The notes: generated from the letters alone by a model not told the origin. A stretch of DNA of 64,000 nt from Streptomyces sp. NRRL WC-3605 (GCF_001509795.1 NZ_LLZN01000002.1:62001-126000); one strand, 5' to 3'. Counted from the stretch's first letter, positions 9,375 to 18,755 are shown. Program-made: numbers and translations.

Positions 9375-11456
9375 ATGTCTCCAGGCGAACGTCCCATGGT
9401 CGGGCGCGACGAGCCGGTGCGGGGCCCGGTACGCCCGAGCGGGCTCCTCGACGTGCTCGGGGTGGCCTCCGTCGTACTGGACATCCAGGGCCGCATCGTG
9501 CTCTGGAGCCCCCAGGCCGAAGAGCTGTTCGGCTATCCGGCCCGCGAGGCGCTCGGTGAGTACGCCGCCCGGATCATGGTCCACGAGCAGCACCTGGACC
9601 TGGTCGTCAAGCTCTTCGCCGACGTGATGGAGACCGGCGAGGGCTGGGCGGGCGCCTTCCCGATCCGCCGCAAGGACGGCAGCACCCGCCTGGTCGAGTT
9701 CCGCAACATGCGGCTCCTGGACGACCAGGGCGACGTCTACGCCCTCGGCCTGTGCGCCGACCAGTCGGCCGTCCGCCAGGTCGAGCGGGACGTGGCGCTG
9801 TCCACCCGCACCATCGCCCAGGCGCCGGTCGGCCTGGCCGTCCTCGACACCGACCTGCGCTACGTCTCCGTCAACCCCGCGCTGGCCGAGCTGAACGGCC
9901 TCCCCGCCGAGGCGCACCTCGGCCACATGCCGCACGAGCTGATGCCGGACACCGAGGCGGCCCAGGCCGTGGAGGCGGCACTGCGCGCGGTGCTGCGGAC
10001 CGGCGAGCCGGTCGTCGACCGGCGGGTCGTGGCCCGTACCCAGGCCCACCCCGACGTGGACCACTTCTGGGCGGTCTCGCTGTACCGGCTCGAGGACACC
10101 ACCGGGACGGTGCTCGGAGTCGCCGGGATGGCGGTCGACATCACCGAGCAGCACCAGGCCGCGGTCGCGGCGGAGACGGCACGGCGCCGGCTCGCGCTCA
10201 TCGCCGACGCGTCCACCCGCATCGGTACGACCCTGGAGCTGGACCGCACGGCCGGCGAGCTCGCGGACGTCGCCGTACCCGAACTGGCCGACGTGGCCGC
10301 GGTGGACCTGCTGGACGCCGTCGTGCAGGGCAGGCGCAGCACCCTCGGTCCCGCCCAGGCGGCGGTGATCCGCGCCCTGGCCGTCCGCTCGGCGCACGAC
10401 ACCGGCGCGCTCCAGGCCGCGGATCCCCCCGGGCACATCGCCCGCTACGGGCCGGACCGCCTCGTCACCGAGTGCGTGCGCACGGGCACGCCGGTGATGG
10501 TGGCGCACGTCCGCGAGGAGGACCTGCCGCGCATCGCCCGCTCCCCCGAGGCCGCCCGCCGGCTCGGCCGTGCGGGCCTGCACTCCTATCTGGCGGTGCC
10601 GCTGATCGCGCGCGGCGAGGTCCTCGGCGCCCTGGACCTCAAGCGCATCCACAACCCGCTGCCGTTCAGCGACGACGACCTGCTGCTCGCCCGGGAGCTG
10701 GCCGCCCGTGCGGCGATCCAGATCGACAACGCCCGCTGGTACCAGAACGCCCGCGACACGGCCCTGACCCTCCAGCGCAGCATGCTGCCCACCCATCCGC
10801 CGGTCACCGGCGGCCTGGAGGTCGCCTCCCGCTACCAGCCGGCCGGCGCCGGTGCCGAGGTGGGCGGCGACTGGTTCGACGTCATCCCGCTGGAGGGGGC
10901 CAAGACGGCGCTCGTCGTCGGCGACGTCATGGGCAGCGGCATCGAGGCGGCCACCACCATGGGCCGGCTGCGCACCGCCACGCACACCCTGACCTCCCTC
11001 GACCTGGAACCGACCCGGCTCCTGGAGCACCTCGACAGGATCACCGACGGTCTGGACCACTCCATCGCGACCTGCGTGTACGCCGTCCACGACCCGGAGC
11101 TGCGGCAGTGCCGCATCGCCAACGCCGGGCACCTGCCCCCCGTCCGCGTCCGCCCCGGCCGGCCCCCCGAGCTGCTGGAACTGCCGACGGGTGCGCCGCT
11201 CGGCGTGGGCGGCGTCGCCTTCGCCACGACGACGGTCGACCTCGCACCCGGCGACCGGCTGGTCTTCTACACCGACGGCCTGGTGGAGACCCGCCAGCAT
11301 CCGCTGGACGAACGCCTCGACGCGCTCCTCGCCCTCCTGGACGGCCCGGAGCGCCCGCTGCAGGAGTGCTGCGACCTCCTCCTGCGGACGCTGCGCCAGC
11401 CCGAGAACTCCGACGACGTGGCGCTGCTGATCGCCCGGGTGCTCACGCCCGCGTGA
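9375..11456 (+). CDS. PAS-PAS-GAF-SpoIIE (PP2C) serine phosphatase
   Basis: A cytoplasmic sensor phosphatase of the RsbU/SpoIIE type, which dephosphorylates anti-sigma-factor antagonists in partner-switching control of sigma factors. From this start it has 693 residues: PAS (about 18-130), second PAS (140-260), GAF (275-450), and PP2C/SpoIIE (460-693). Metal-binding aspartates appear in GGDWFDVIPL, VVGDVMG and NSDDVALL. The start is uncertain: ATG 9375 is chosen, but a GTG 9 bp upstream and an ATG at 9264 are in frame and no ribosome binding site decides. There is no ATPase domain, unlike the relative at 61748. No anti-sigma or antagonist gene is adjacent, so its target is unknown. Confidence 0.88.
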   Translation: MSPGERPMVGRDEPVRGPVRPSGLLDVLGVASVVLDIQGRIVLWSPQAEELFGYPAREALGEYAARIMVHEQHLDLVVKLFADVMETGEGWAGAFPIRRKDGSTRLVEFRNMRLLDDQGDVYALGLCADQSAVRQVERDVALSTRTIAQAPVGLAVLDTDLRYVSVNPALAELNGLPAEAHLGHMPHELMPDTEAAQAVEAALRAVLRTGEPVVDRRVVARTQAHPDVDHFWAVSLYRLEDTTGTVLGVAGMAVDITEQHQAAVAAETARRRLALIADASTRIGTTLELDRTAGELADVAVPELADVAAVDLLDAVVQGRRSTLGPAQAAVIRALAVRSAHDTGALQAADPPGHIARYGPDRLVTECVRTGTPVMVAHVREEDLPRIARSPEAARRLGRAGLHSYLAVPLIARGEVLGALDLKRIHNPLPFSDDDLLLARELAARAAIQIDNARWYQNARDTALTLQRSMLPTHPPVTGGLEVASRYQPAGAGAEVGGDWFDVIPLEGAKTALVVGDVMGSGIEAATTMGRLRTATHTLTSLDLEPTRLLEHLDRITDGLDHSIATCVYAVHDPELRQCRIANAGHLPPVRVRPGRPPELLELPTGAPLGVGGVAFATTTVDLAPGDRLVFYTDGLVETRQHPLDERLDALLALLDGPERPLQECCDLLLRTLRQPENSDDVALLIARVLTPA

Positions 11457-11460
11457 CCCC

Positions 11461-12285
11461 TCAGGTCGTGACGGCCCCGCCGCGGACCTCTCCGACCACG
11501 ACATGGGCGTACAGCTCGTCGGAGACCAGCAGGCGGGCCGACAGTCCACTGGCCTCGAAGGTCTCCAGGGCCACGGGGGCCTGCCGCTCGCTGGTCTCGA
11601 TCAGCAGGCGGCCACCCGGCGCCAGCCAGCGGGGCGCCTCGGCGGCGACCCGGCGCAGCACGTCCAGGCCGTCCGGGCCCCCGTCGAGCGCGACCAGCGG
11701 TTCGTGCTCACGCGCCTCCGCGGGCAGCAGCGGCACCTCGTCGGTGGGGACGTACGGCACGTTCGCCGCGAGGATGCCGACCCGGCCGCGCAGCCCGGCC
11801 GGCAGCGCCTCGAACAGGTCGCCCTCGTGCACGCGGCCCCCGAAGGGCGCCACGTTGCGGCGGGCGCAGCGCACGGCGACGGGGTCGATGTCCGCGGCGT
11901 GCAGTTCGGCCCCGTCGAGCGCGGCGGCCAGGGCGGCGCCGACCGCGCCGGAGCCGCAGCACAGGTCGACGACCACGCGGGCGCCGGGGACGTGGGCGAG
12001 TGCCTGCCGCACGAGGAACTCGGTCCGGCGTCGCGGGACGAAGACACCGGGGGTGACGGTGACCCGCAGACCGGCGAACTCGGCCCAGCCGACGACGAGT
12101 TCGAGGGGAAGACCGCTCACGCGCCGGTCCACCAGGGCGTTGAGTTCGCCGGGACCGCCGGCGGCGGACCGCAGGAGCCGGGCCTCGTCCTCGGCGAACA
12201 CACAGCCTGCGGCGCGCAGGGCGCTGACCACGGCGTCGTGGGTGTGCGGTGAGGGGGAGGCGGGAGACGGGGACGCAGGGGGCAT
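11461..12285 (-). CDS. HemK/PrmC-type N5-glutamine methyltransferase family protein
   Basis: SAM-dependent methyltransferase resembling PrmC, which methylates the GGQ glutamine of release factors. The 274-residue product has an N-terminal helical domain, then VVVDLCCGSGAVGAAL (SAM-binding motif I), an acidic motif II (AADIDP) and NVPYVP, a variant of the NPPY motif that positions the target amide. The variant and the unlinked location suggest a paralogue, not the housekeeping PrmC normally found beside prfA. It converges with the SpoIIE gene, the two stops being 4 bp apart. The ATG start is the first good one; its ribosome binding site is weak. Confidence 0.8.
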   Translation of the reverse strand: MPPASPSPASPSPHTHDAVVSALRAAGCVFAEDEARLLRSAAGGPGELNALVDRRVSGLPLELVVGWAEFAGLRVTVTPGVFVPRRRTEFLVRQALAHVPGARVVVDLCCGSGAVGAALAAALDGAELHAADIDPVAVRCARRNVAPFGGRVHEGDLFEALPAGLRGRVGILAANVPYVPTDEVPLLPAEAREHEPLVALDGGPDGLDVLRRVAAEAPRWLAPGGRLLIETSERQAPVALETFEASGLSARLLVSDELYAHVVVGEVRGGAVTT

Positions 12286-12696
<411 letters not shown>

Positions 12697-13302
12697 ATGC
12701 ATGTCACCCGAGGCTTCACCGGACGCCCGCGCGTCCAGAACGCCGCCCTGCCGCCGGGCCAGTACGACGCCGGGGACGACTGGCCCGTCCTGTCCGCGGA
12801 GGTCACCCCCGAGCTGACGCCCGAGGAGTGGACGTTCCGCGTCGACGGCCTGGTGGAGCGTCCGCGGACCTGGACCTGGGAGCAGGCGCACGCCCTGCCC
12901 GCCTCCGCGTACGAGGGCGACATCCACTGTGTGACGAGCTGGTCGAAGTTCGGTGTGCGGTTCGGCGGTGTCTCGCTGGACGCCTTCCTGGATGTGGTCC
13001 GGCCCCATGGGTCCGCCACCCATGTGGTCGCCTACGCGCACACCGGGTACACCACCAACCTCCCGCTCGCCGACGTGACCGGTGGACGGGCCTGGATCGC
13101 CTGGGAGTACGACGGGCGGCCGCTCGCCCCCGAGCACGGCGGACCGGCACGGCTGATCGTGCCGCACCTGTACTTCTGGAAGAGCGCGAAGTGGATCGCG
13201 GGTCTGCGCCTCCTCGACCACGACGAGCCGGGCTTCTGGGAGAGCAACGGCTACCACCCGCGCGGCAACCCCTGGGAGGAGCAGCGGTACTCCGGTGACT
13301 GA
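12697..13302 (+). CDS. Molybdopterin-dependent oxidoreductase (sulfite oxidase-like)
   Basis: A 201-residue protein of the sulfite oxidase / YedY-like molybdopterin family, consisting of the Moco-binding domain only. Visible marks: LTPEEWTFRVDGLVERPRTW near residues 45-65, DIHCVTSWSKFGVRFGGV with the expected Mo-ligand cysteine, HVVAYAHTGYTTNLPLADV and LYFWKSAKWI. No Tat or Sec signal is present, so it is probably cytoplasmic. GGAGG lies 10 bp before the ATG. Its end overlaps the next gene, a flavin reductase, by 8 bp; the two probably form a redox pair. The substrate is unknown. Confidence 0.9.
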   Translation: MHVTRGFTGRPRVQNAALPPGQYDAGDDWPVLSAEVTPELTPEEWTFRVDGLVERPRTWTWEQAHALPASAYEGDIHCVTSWSKFGVRFGGVSLDAFLDVVRPHGSATHVVAYAHTGYTTNLPLADVTGGRAWIAWEYDGRPLAPEHGGPARLIVPHLYFWKSAKWIAGLRLLDHDEPGFWESNGYHPRGNPWEEQRYSGD

Positions 13303-14068
13303 GACCCTCGGGACGCCCCCGTCCTTCACTCCCCCGACCCGGTTCGCCGTGCCCGGCCGTATCGCCGTCGACGACCAGGCCGCGTCCGAGTGGCAGACCG
13401 CGACGATCACCGGGATCCGCCGTGAGACGCCGCGGGTGGCCACGTTCCGGCTTTCGGTACCCGCCTGGCCGGGGCACCTGCCGGGCCAGCATCTGATGGT
13501 GCGGCTCAGGGCGCACGACGGCTATGTGGCGCAGCGCCACTACTCGATCGCGTCCGCGCCCGACGGCACCGGCCACATCGAGCTGACGCTGGACCATGTC
13601 GACGGTGGTGAGGTGTCGGGCTGGTTCCACACGGTGGCCGAGCCGGGCGACACGGTCGAGGTGCGCGGCCCGGTGAGCGGGTTCTTCGCGTGGCCGGGCG
13701 ACCGGCCGGCGCTGCTGCTCGGCGCGGGTTCCGGCGTGGTCCCGCTGATGTCGATGGTGCGCCACCACCGCGCCCGTGGCTCGCGCGTGCCGCTGCGGCT
13801 GCTGGTGTCGGCCCGCAGCCCGGAGGAGCTGGTCTACGCGTCGGAGTACGGCTCCGAGACGACGGCGGTGTTCACCCGCAGGGCGCCGGCCGGTGTGCCC
13901 GTGGGACGTATGTCCGCCGCCCATGTGGCGCCGCACCTGGCCGAGCGGCCTCCCGGTGGGTGGGAGGCCTACGTGTGCGGCTCCAACGGGTTCGCCGAAC
14001 ACGCGTCGCGGCTGCTGGTGGCCGCGGGCCAGCCGGTCGACCGCATCCGGATCGAACGCTTCGGCTGA
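13295..14068 (+). CDS. Ferredoxin reductase-type FAD/NAD(P)H oxidoreductase
   Basis: A 257-residue flavoprotein of the ferredoxin-NADP reductase superfamily without an attached iron-sulfur domain. The FAD domain (about 25-130) has QRHYSIASAPDG, matching the RxYS flavin-binding motif. The NAD domain (about 135-257) has ALLLGAGSGVVPLMSM and ends EAYVCGSNGF...RIERFG, the usual C-terminus. The GTG start overlaps the preceding molybdoenzyme gene by 8 bp and has GGAGGAG about 14 bp upstream, so translation is coupled. It probably supplies or takes electrons for the Mo protein; this is inferred from the overlap. Confidence 0.9.
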   Translation: MTETLGTPPSFTPPTRFAVPGRIAVDDQAASEWQTATITGIRRETPRVATFRLSVPAWPGHLPGQHLMVRLRAHDGYVAQRHYSIASAPDGTGHIELTLDHVDGGEVSGWFHTVAEPGDTVEVRGPVSGFFAWPGDRPALLLGAGSGVVPLMSMVRHHRARGSRVPLRLLVSARSPEELVYASEYGSETTAVFTRRAPAGVPVGRMSAAHVAPHLAERPPGGWEAYVCGSNGFAEHASRLLVAAGQPVDRIRIERFG

Positions 14069-14165
14069 CCCGGGCACCGGCACGGAAGTGCCCACCGCGC
14101 CGGGGTGCGGCGGAAGCCGGGTCCCGGCGGGGAACAGGGGCCGGTGTTCGGGGTACTTGGACGGC

Positions 14166-14750
14166 ATGCGAAGCCGGGTGCGTGGCCGGCGTCTGCGGCA
14201 CAACGAGCTGCGGCGCCGGTCGGATGTCGTCGAGACGTGGACCCTGCTCGGGGTGGGCCTGCTGCTGTTCGTGGTCGCGCCCCTGGTGGGGGTGGTCGCG
14301 GGCTGGTGCGCCCATGGGGACGCCCGGGCCACGGCCGAGAAGCAGCGTGCCGAACGACGGCAGGTGCCGGCGATGGTCGTCCGCACGGTCTCGGGTGCGC
14401 TGCACACCCCGCAGACCGGACGGCGGCCGTCGGCGAAGGTGACGGTCCGCTGGACGGAGCCGGCAACCGGGCCGCGGACGACGGCCGTACGCGTCCCCAC
14501 GGGCACACGGCCCGGCGAGACGGTCCATGTGTGGCTGGATGCCGCCGGACGGAGCGTGCACCCGCCGCCCGACGACTTCGCCGTACGGCAGCACGCGGTG
14601 ACCATGGGCGTGTGCGCGACCGGCGCCTCGGCCGCGGTCGTCGTCCTCGGCCACGGCCTCGTCCGGCACGCGGCGATGCGACGCCGGCTGGCCGAGTGGG
14701 ACCGGGCGTGGGCCGCCACAGAACCGGCGTGGACGGGCCGCGGCGTCTGA
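14166..14750 (+). CDS. Membrane protein with two transmembrane helices (Rv1733c-like)
   Basis: A 194-residue membrane protein with helices at about residues 25-47 (LLGVGLLLFVVAPLVGVVAG) and 140-163 (TMGVCATGASAAVVVLGHGL), separated by an extracytoplasmic loop of about 95 residues. The loop contains AKVTVRWTEPATGPRTTAVRV and PGETVHVWLDAAG. This layout is that of the Rv1733c-like proteins common in actinobacteria, whose function is unknown. ATG is chosen because it follows the gap after the reductase and gives the characteristic basic N-terminus. Confidence 0.82.
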   Translation: MRSRVRGRRLRHNELRRRSDVVETWTLLGVGLLLFVVAPLVGVVAGWCAHGDARATAEKQRAERRQVPAMVVRTVSGALHTPQTGRRPSAKVTVRWTEPATGPRTTAVRVPTGTRPGETVHVWLDAAGRSVHPPPDDFAVRQHAVTMGVCATGASAAVVVLGHGLVRHAAMRRRLAEWDRAWAATEPAWTGRGV

Positions 14751-14847
14751 GCCGCGCCCGCCTCGTCCACGCGGGGAGCCCTGGTCAGCTCGCCGATCTT
14801 CGACGTAGCGTGCGGTGTCCGTGCTCCCTCCTCGCAAGGTGGTCTCC

Positions 14848-15816
14848 ATGGCCCTGTTCGACCTCCCGCTCGACGAGCTGCGCGCCTACCGCAGCGCGTC
14901 CGCCGAGCCCGAGGACTTCGACTCCTTCTGGTCCAGGACGCTGGACGAGGCACGCGAACACGACCTCGATGTCCGCTACGAGCCGGTAGACACAGGCCTG
15001 ACCACGGTGCGGGTGTACGACGTGACGTTCGCCGGGTTCGGCGGGCACCCCGTCAAGGGCTGGCTGCGGCTGCCCGCGGGGGCGAGCGAACCGCTGCCGC
15101 TGATCGTGGAGTTCGTCGGGTACGGCGGTGGACGCGGGCTGCCGCACGAGAACCTGCTGTGGGCGTCCACGGGCCGCGCGCACTTCACGATGGACACCCG
15201 CGGGCAGGGCAGCACCTGGGGCGGGGGCGGCGGCACCCCGGACCCGGTGGGCGCCGGGCCGGCGTTCCCCGGCCATATGACGCGGGGTGTCGACGCGCCC
15301 GAGAACTACTACTACCGCCGGGTGTTCACGGACGCGGTCCGTGCCGTCGAGGCGGCCCGCGCCCACCCGCTCACCGACGCCGCCCGGACCGTCGTGGCGG
15401 GCGAGAGCCAGGGCGGCGGCATCGCGATCGCGGTCGGTGGACTGGTGCCCGACCTGACGGCGGTGGCGCCGGACGTGCCGTTCCTGTGCGACTTCCCGCG
15501 CGCGACGACGCTGACGGACCGTCGCCCGTACCGGGAGATCGGCTTCTACCTCTCGACGCACCGGGGGCGCACGGCCGACGTCCTGCGCACTCTGTCGTAC
15601 TTCGACGGCGTCCACTTCGCCGCGCGCGGCCGGGCACCCGCCCTGTTCTCGGCGGCGCTGGAGGACCAGACCTGCCCGCCGTCGACGGTCTTCGCCGCGT
15701 TCAACGCCTGGGCGCACGACGAGAAGGCCATCGAGGTCTACGACTTCAACGACCATGAGGGCGGCGGCCCGTACCACGAGGCCGTCAAGCTGGACTGGCT
15801 GCGCTCCCGCGTCTGA
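14848..15816 (+). CDS. Acetylxylan esterase / cephalosporin-C deacetylase (CE7)
   Basis: An alpha/beta hydrolase of carbohydrate esterase family 7, which removes acetyl groups from xylo-oligosaccharides and also from cephalosporin C. The 322-residue length fits. The catalytic triad is visible as Ser187 in VVAGESQGGGIA, Asp273 in LEDQTCPP and His303 in NDHEGGG; the RGQG motif (residues 118-121) after TMD is also typical. No signal peptide, so it probably acts on imported oligosaccharides. AAGGTGG lies 8 bp ahead of the ATG; an in-frame start 33 bp upstream is less likely. Confidence 0.93.
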   Translation: MALFDLPLDELRAYRSASAEPEDFDSFWSRTLDEAREHDLDVRYEPVDTGLTTVRVYDVTFAGFGGHPVKGWLRLPAGASEPLPLIVEFVGYGGGRGLPHENLLWASTGRAHFTMDTRGQGSTWGGGGGTPDPVGAGPAFPGHMTRGVDAPENYYYRRVFTDAVRAVEAARAHPLTDAARTVVAGESQGGGIAIAVGGLVPDLTAVAPDVPFLCDFPRATTLTDRRPYREIGFYLSTHRGRTADVLRTLSYFDGVHFAARGRAPALFSAALEDQTCPPSTVFAAFNAWAHDEKAIEVYDFNDHEGGGPYHEAVKLDWLRSRV

Positions 15817-15939
15817 CGGCGTCCCGCCGCGGCGCGCCGTACCGGCACCCTTCCGCACAGTCCGACCAGTCGGTACGTTCTGGTCCGGGGCCGCACCGTG
15901 GCCCTCATTCTCCGGTGGACGACGAGGGGTGGGCGACTC

Positions 15940-17106
15940 ATGACGGACCTTGCGGCGCGGGTGCACGGGCACTGCGATCCACGGTTCGAGGCGGTGCGCA
16001 CGGCGTTCGAGGCGAACTTCCGGGAGCGGGACGAGCTGGGGGCCGCCGTCGCCGTCACGGTCGGCGGTGAAACGGTCGTGGACCTGTGGGGCGGCTGGGC
16101 GGACAGGGCGCGCAGTCGGCCCTGGGAGCGCGACACCCTGGTCAACGTCTGGTCGACGACCAAGGGACCGACAGCGCTGTGCGCGCACATCCTGGCCGAC
16201 CGGGGGCTGCTCGACCTGGACGCACCGGTGGCCGCCTACTGGCCGGAGTTCGCGGCGGCGGGCAAGGAGGAGGTCCTCGTCCGGCATCTGCTGGCGCACC
16301 GGGCCGGCCTGTCCGGCCTGCGCGAGCCGCACACACTCCAGGAGCTGTACGACTGGGAGGAGACGACCCGGCGGCTCGCGGCGACGGAACCCTGGTGGAC
16401 GCCGGGGACACGGTCCGGATACCACACCCTCACGTACGGCTTCCTGGTCGGGGAGGTCGTGCGGCGGGTGTCGGGGCTGCGGCCCGCGGCGTTCCTGGAG
16501 CGCGAGGTGACCGGTCCGCTCGGCGTCGACTTCACGATCGGGCTGCCGGAGAAGGAGTCCGGCCGCGCTGCCGAACTGGTCCAGCCCCCGGCCGGCCCGG
16601 GGAGCGAAGGGCCGGCCGCGCTCGCCGCGATGCCGCCCGCGGTGCTGGCCGCGCTGGCCAATCCGGCGGTGGGCGCGGACCAGGCCAACACGCCCGCGTG
16701 GCGGGCGGCCGAGATCCCCGCCGCGAACGGGCACGGCACCGCGCGCGCGGTCGCCGCCCTGTACGGGATCTTCGCGGGCGCCGGCTCGTACGGCGGCCGG
16801 CGGTTCCTGTCCCCCGAGGCGGCCGAGCGGGTGCGGGAGGGGCAGGGCAGGTGCCGCGACCTGGTGCTGGGGGCCGGACTGGGCCATGAGACGGAGCTCG
16901 GGCTCGGGTTGTGGCTCAGCGGCCCGAACGGCTCGTACGGGCCGAACCCGCATGCTTTCGGACACGACGGCTTCGGCGGATCCTGCGGTCTGGCCGACCC
17001 GGAGGCCGGGGTGTCGCTGGGGTACGTGATGAACCGGATGGGACCTCATATCGCCGACGATCCCCGCAAGACGACCCTGGTCGACGCCGTGTACGCCTCA
17101 CTCTGA
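15940..17106 (+). CDS. Class C beta-lactamase-related serine hydrolase
   Basis: A 388-residue serine hydrolase of the beta-lactamase/EstB-like group. The nucleophile motif is SxxK at residues 72-75 (STTK), with YHT as the probable second-motif tyrosine and HDGFGG as the KTG-equivalent. It lacks a signal peptide, pointing to an intracellular esterase, not a secreted beta-lactamase or penicillin-binding protein. GAGGGG lies upstream of the ATG at 15940. It is followed by a GntR regulator gene whose promoter separates them, so the two need not be one operon. The natural substrate cannot be told from sequence. Confidence 0.88.
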   Translation: MTDLAARVHGHCDPRFEAVRTAFEANFRERDELGAAVAVTVGGETVVDLWGGWADRARSRPWERDTLVNVWSTTKGPTALCAHILADRGLLDLDAPVAAYWPEFAAAGKEEVLVRHLLAHRAGLSGLREPHTLQELYDWEETTRRLAATEPWWTPGTRSGYHTLTYGFLVGEVVRRVSGLRPAAFLEREVTGPLGVDFTIGLPEKESGRAAELVQPPAGPGSEGPAALAAMPPAVLAALANPAVGADQANTPAWRAAEIPAANGHGTARAVAALYGIFAGAGSYGGRRFLSPEAAERVREGQGRCRDLVLGAGLGHETELGLGLWLSGPNGSYGPNPHAFGHDGFGGSCGLADPEAGVSLGYVMNRMGPHIADDPRKTTLVDAVYASL

Positions 17107-17159
17107 GTCAAGGGACGACCACGCGGTTTCGGCCGAAGTGGAGGTCCACCCTTCCCTCA

Positions 17160-17171
17160 TGGTTTAGACCA
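17160..17171. promoter_or_regulatory. HutC/DasR-type GntR operator
   Basis: TGGTTTAGACCA matches the HutC-subfamily consensus GT-N-TA-N-AC exactly and differs from the DasR core TGGTCTAGACCA at a single base. It lies 67 bp upstream of a HutC-type GntR gene, so autoregulation or control by DasR are both plausible. Confidence 0.6.
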
Positions 17172-17237
17172 ATGCTTGGATCTGGTGACGCAAGGAGCCC
17201 GCACGGCTACGACACGTCACCGATCAGGAGGCGCGGC

Positions 17238-17981
17238 ATGGTCCGCACCACCCCGCACGAACGCCCTCTCACCACCACGCAGCCGCTGTACTGGCGGATC
17301 GCCACCCAGCTGCTGGGCGAGCTGCGCGACGGCACCATCCCGCCCGGCGAACGGCTGCCGGGGGAACGCCAGTTGGCAGGGCATTTCGGAGTCAGCAGGG
17401 AGACCGTACGGCAGGCGCTGGAGGTGCTGCGCCGCAGCGGTCTGGTCGCCACCGACCGGCGCGGCAGCCACGCCAGCCTGCCGGGGCTGCCGGTCGAGGC
17501 GCCGACGTCGGTGGCGTTCCCGATCGGCGCCCGGGCCGCGGGTCCCGGTGCCGTGGACCGGTCCGTGGTGCTCTGGGAGCCGCCGTCGCCGGAGCACGCC
17601 GCAGCGCTGGGGATCGACCGGCACCGGCCGACGCTGGTGCACCGCTACGAGTCCGCCGGCGCCGACGGGCGGGCCCGGCGCACGGCGGTGACCACGTTCT
17701 CGGCGCTCGCGCTCGCGGAGGTGGTGGAGCTGGCCCGCTACCGGGACCGCGCGGACGGTTCCGGTGCGGCCCAACTGCGCCGCGCCTACGACTGGATGCG
17801 CAGCGCGGGCCTGACCCTGCATCACCGGGACGCCATCACCCGGCTCCCGGGCGGCTCCTCGGTCCGGGTCACCCGGCGTTCGCACGACCAGTACGGGCGC
17901 CCGCTGGAGATCACGGACCTGGTGATGGAGGCCCACCAGGACGCCTTGGTCTACGAGTTCACGGTCCCGGCGGCGGGCTGA
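17238..17981 (+). CDS. GntR-family (HutC-type) regulator
   Basis: A 247-residue regulator with an N-terminal winged helix (about 15-80: LYWRIATQLLGELRDGTIPPGERLPGERQLAGHFGVSRETVRQALEVLRRSGLV is the region, with SRETVRQALEVL as recognition helix) and a C-terminal UTRA ligand-binding domain (about 95-245). UTRA domains bind small metabolites such as sugar phosphates. CAGGAGG 6 bp before the ATG fixes the start. The palindrome TGGTTTAGACCA upstream fits autoregulation. The nearest candidate targets are the serine hydrolase before it and the thioesterase after it. Its 3' end overlaps the convergent thioesterase gene by 31 bp. Confidence 0.92.
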   Translation: MVRTTPHERPLTTTQPLYWRIATQLLGELRDGTIPPGERLPGERQLAGHFGVSRETVRQALEVLRRSGLVATDRRGSHASLPGLPVEAPTSVAFPIGARAAGPGAVDRSVVLWEPPSPEHAAALGIDRHRPTLVHRYESAGADGRARRTAVTTFSALALAEVVELARYRDRADGSGAAQLRRAYDWMRSAGLTLHHRDAITRLPGGSSVRVTRRSHDQYGRPLEITDLVMEAHQDALVYEFTVPAAG

Positions 17982-18739
17982 GGGCGTACGACCCTCGACT
18001 GGCGGCCCAGGGCGAGCAGCCGGCCGTCGGCGGCCCAGACGGCACTGTCGTCGACGGCCCAGCCGCCGCCCGCGTGTTCGGTGCGGATCCTCACCAGCGC
18101 CCAGCCGTCGAGGGCGCCCTCGTCGAGGGCGTCGGTGAGGTGGACGGTGAGTTCGGCGGTGGGAACGGGACGCGGGGTGTCCCAGACGGCGTACAGCGCG
18201 GGCGGCAGGGCGTCGGTGAGGGTGACGACCGCGGCCGGGTCGAGCGGCCGGCCGTCCAGGAAGCGGATCCACGCGGTGAGTTCGGCCCGTTCCCCGCCGG
18301 CGAGCGGGCGGTCCGCGGTCGCGGGGCGTATCTCCAACTGCTGCGAGAACGGGGACAGGTCGGCCGGCAGACGCAGCAGCGGGGAGTCGCCGGGTCCGGG
18401 CACGCGGGGTGCCGGGTGCGTGTCGTGCCGCACTCCCTGGCGCCCGGCACCGAAGAGCGCGGACCCGAGGAGGACCGGGACGCCGTTCTGGTGGCCGGTG
18501 AAGACGCACGTCGCCGTGCGCCGGCCGGGGGTGGCCGGGGCGGTGCCGGAGAAGTGCAGCGGACTGCCGTCCACGGGCGCGAGGTAGTGGGCGGTCAGCG
18601 TGCGGACCGGATGCGCTCCGCCGGCGAAGCGGTCGCGGACGGTGGTCAGCGCGAGGGCGGCGACATGGCCGCCGTGCGCCCCCTCCCAGGAATACCAGGC
18701 GGGGTCGACGCGGGTCTCGGTGTCGGTCGAGGTGCTCAC
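17951..18739 (-). CDS. Acyl-CoA thioesterase (TesB-like double hot-dog)
   Basis: A 262-residue double hot-dog protein of the acyl-CoA thioesterase II type, hydrolysing acyl-CoA to free acid and CoA. The first hot-dog (about 15-115) shows WEGAHGGHVAALALTTV and TLTAHYLAPVDGSPLHF; the second (about 145-255) shows AELTAWIRFLDGRPLDP, DALPPALYAVWD and TAELTVHLTDA. The GTG at 18739 is chosen because it gives the canonical N-terminus. An upstream ATG (18805) would translate through the inverted repeat at 18756-18782. No clear ribosome binding site is seen, so the mRNA may be nearly leaderless. Confidence 0.85.
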   Translation of the reverse strand: MSTSTDTETRVDPAWYSWEGAHGGHVAALALTTVRDRFAGGAHPVRTLTAHYLAPVDGSPLHFSGTAPATPGRRTATCVFTGHQNGVPVLLGSALFGAGRQGVRHDTHPAPRVPGPGDSPLLRLPADLSPFSQQLEIRPATADRPLAGGERAELTAWIRFLDGRPLDPAAVVTLTDALPPALYAVWDTPRPVPTAELTVHLTDALDEGALDGWALVRIRTEHAGGGWAVDDSAVWAADGRLLALGRQSRVVRPQPAAGTVNS

Positions 18740-18755
18740 CCGGCCACGATAGCCA

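Noticed and set aside
8235..11549. A very long minus-strand open frame of over 1000 codons across the SpoIIE gene
   Set aside because: Only its first 290 codons' worth at 8235-9107 look like a real protein with signal peptide. The rest is the antisense of the SpoIIE gene, with Arg/Gly/Ala-rich low-complexity translation typical of high-G+C shadow frames.
15860..15900. Possible third DasR-type element (CTGGTCCGGGG) upstream of the serine hydrolase
   Set aside because: Only one half-site is present; the other arm does not match.
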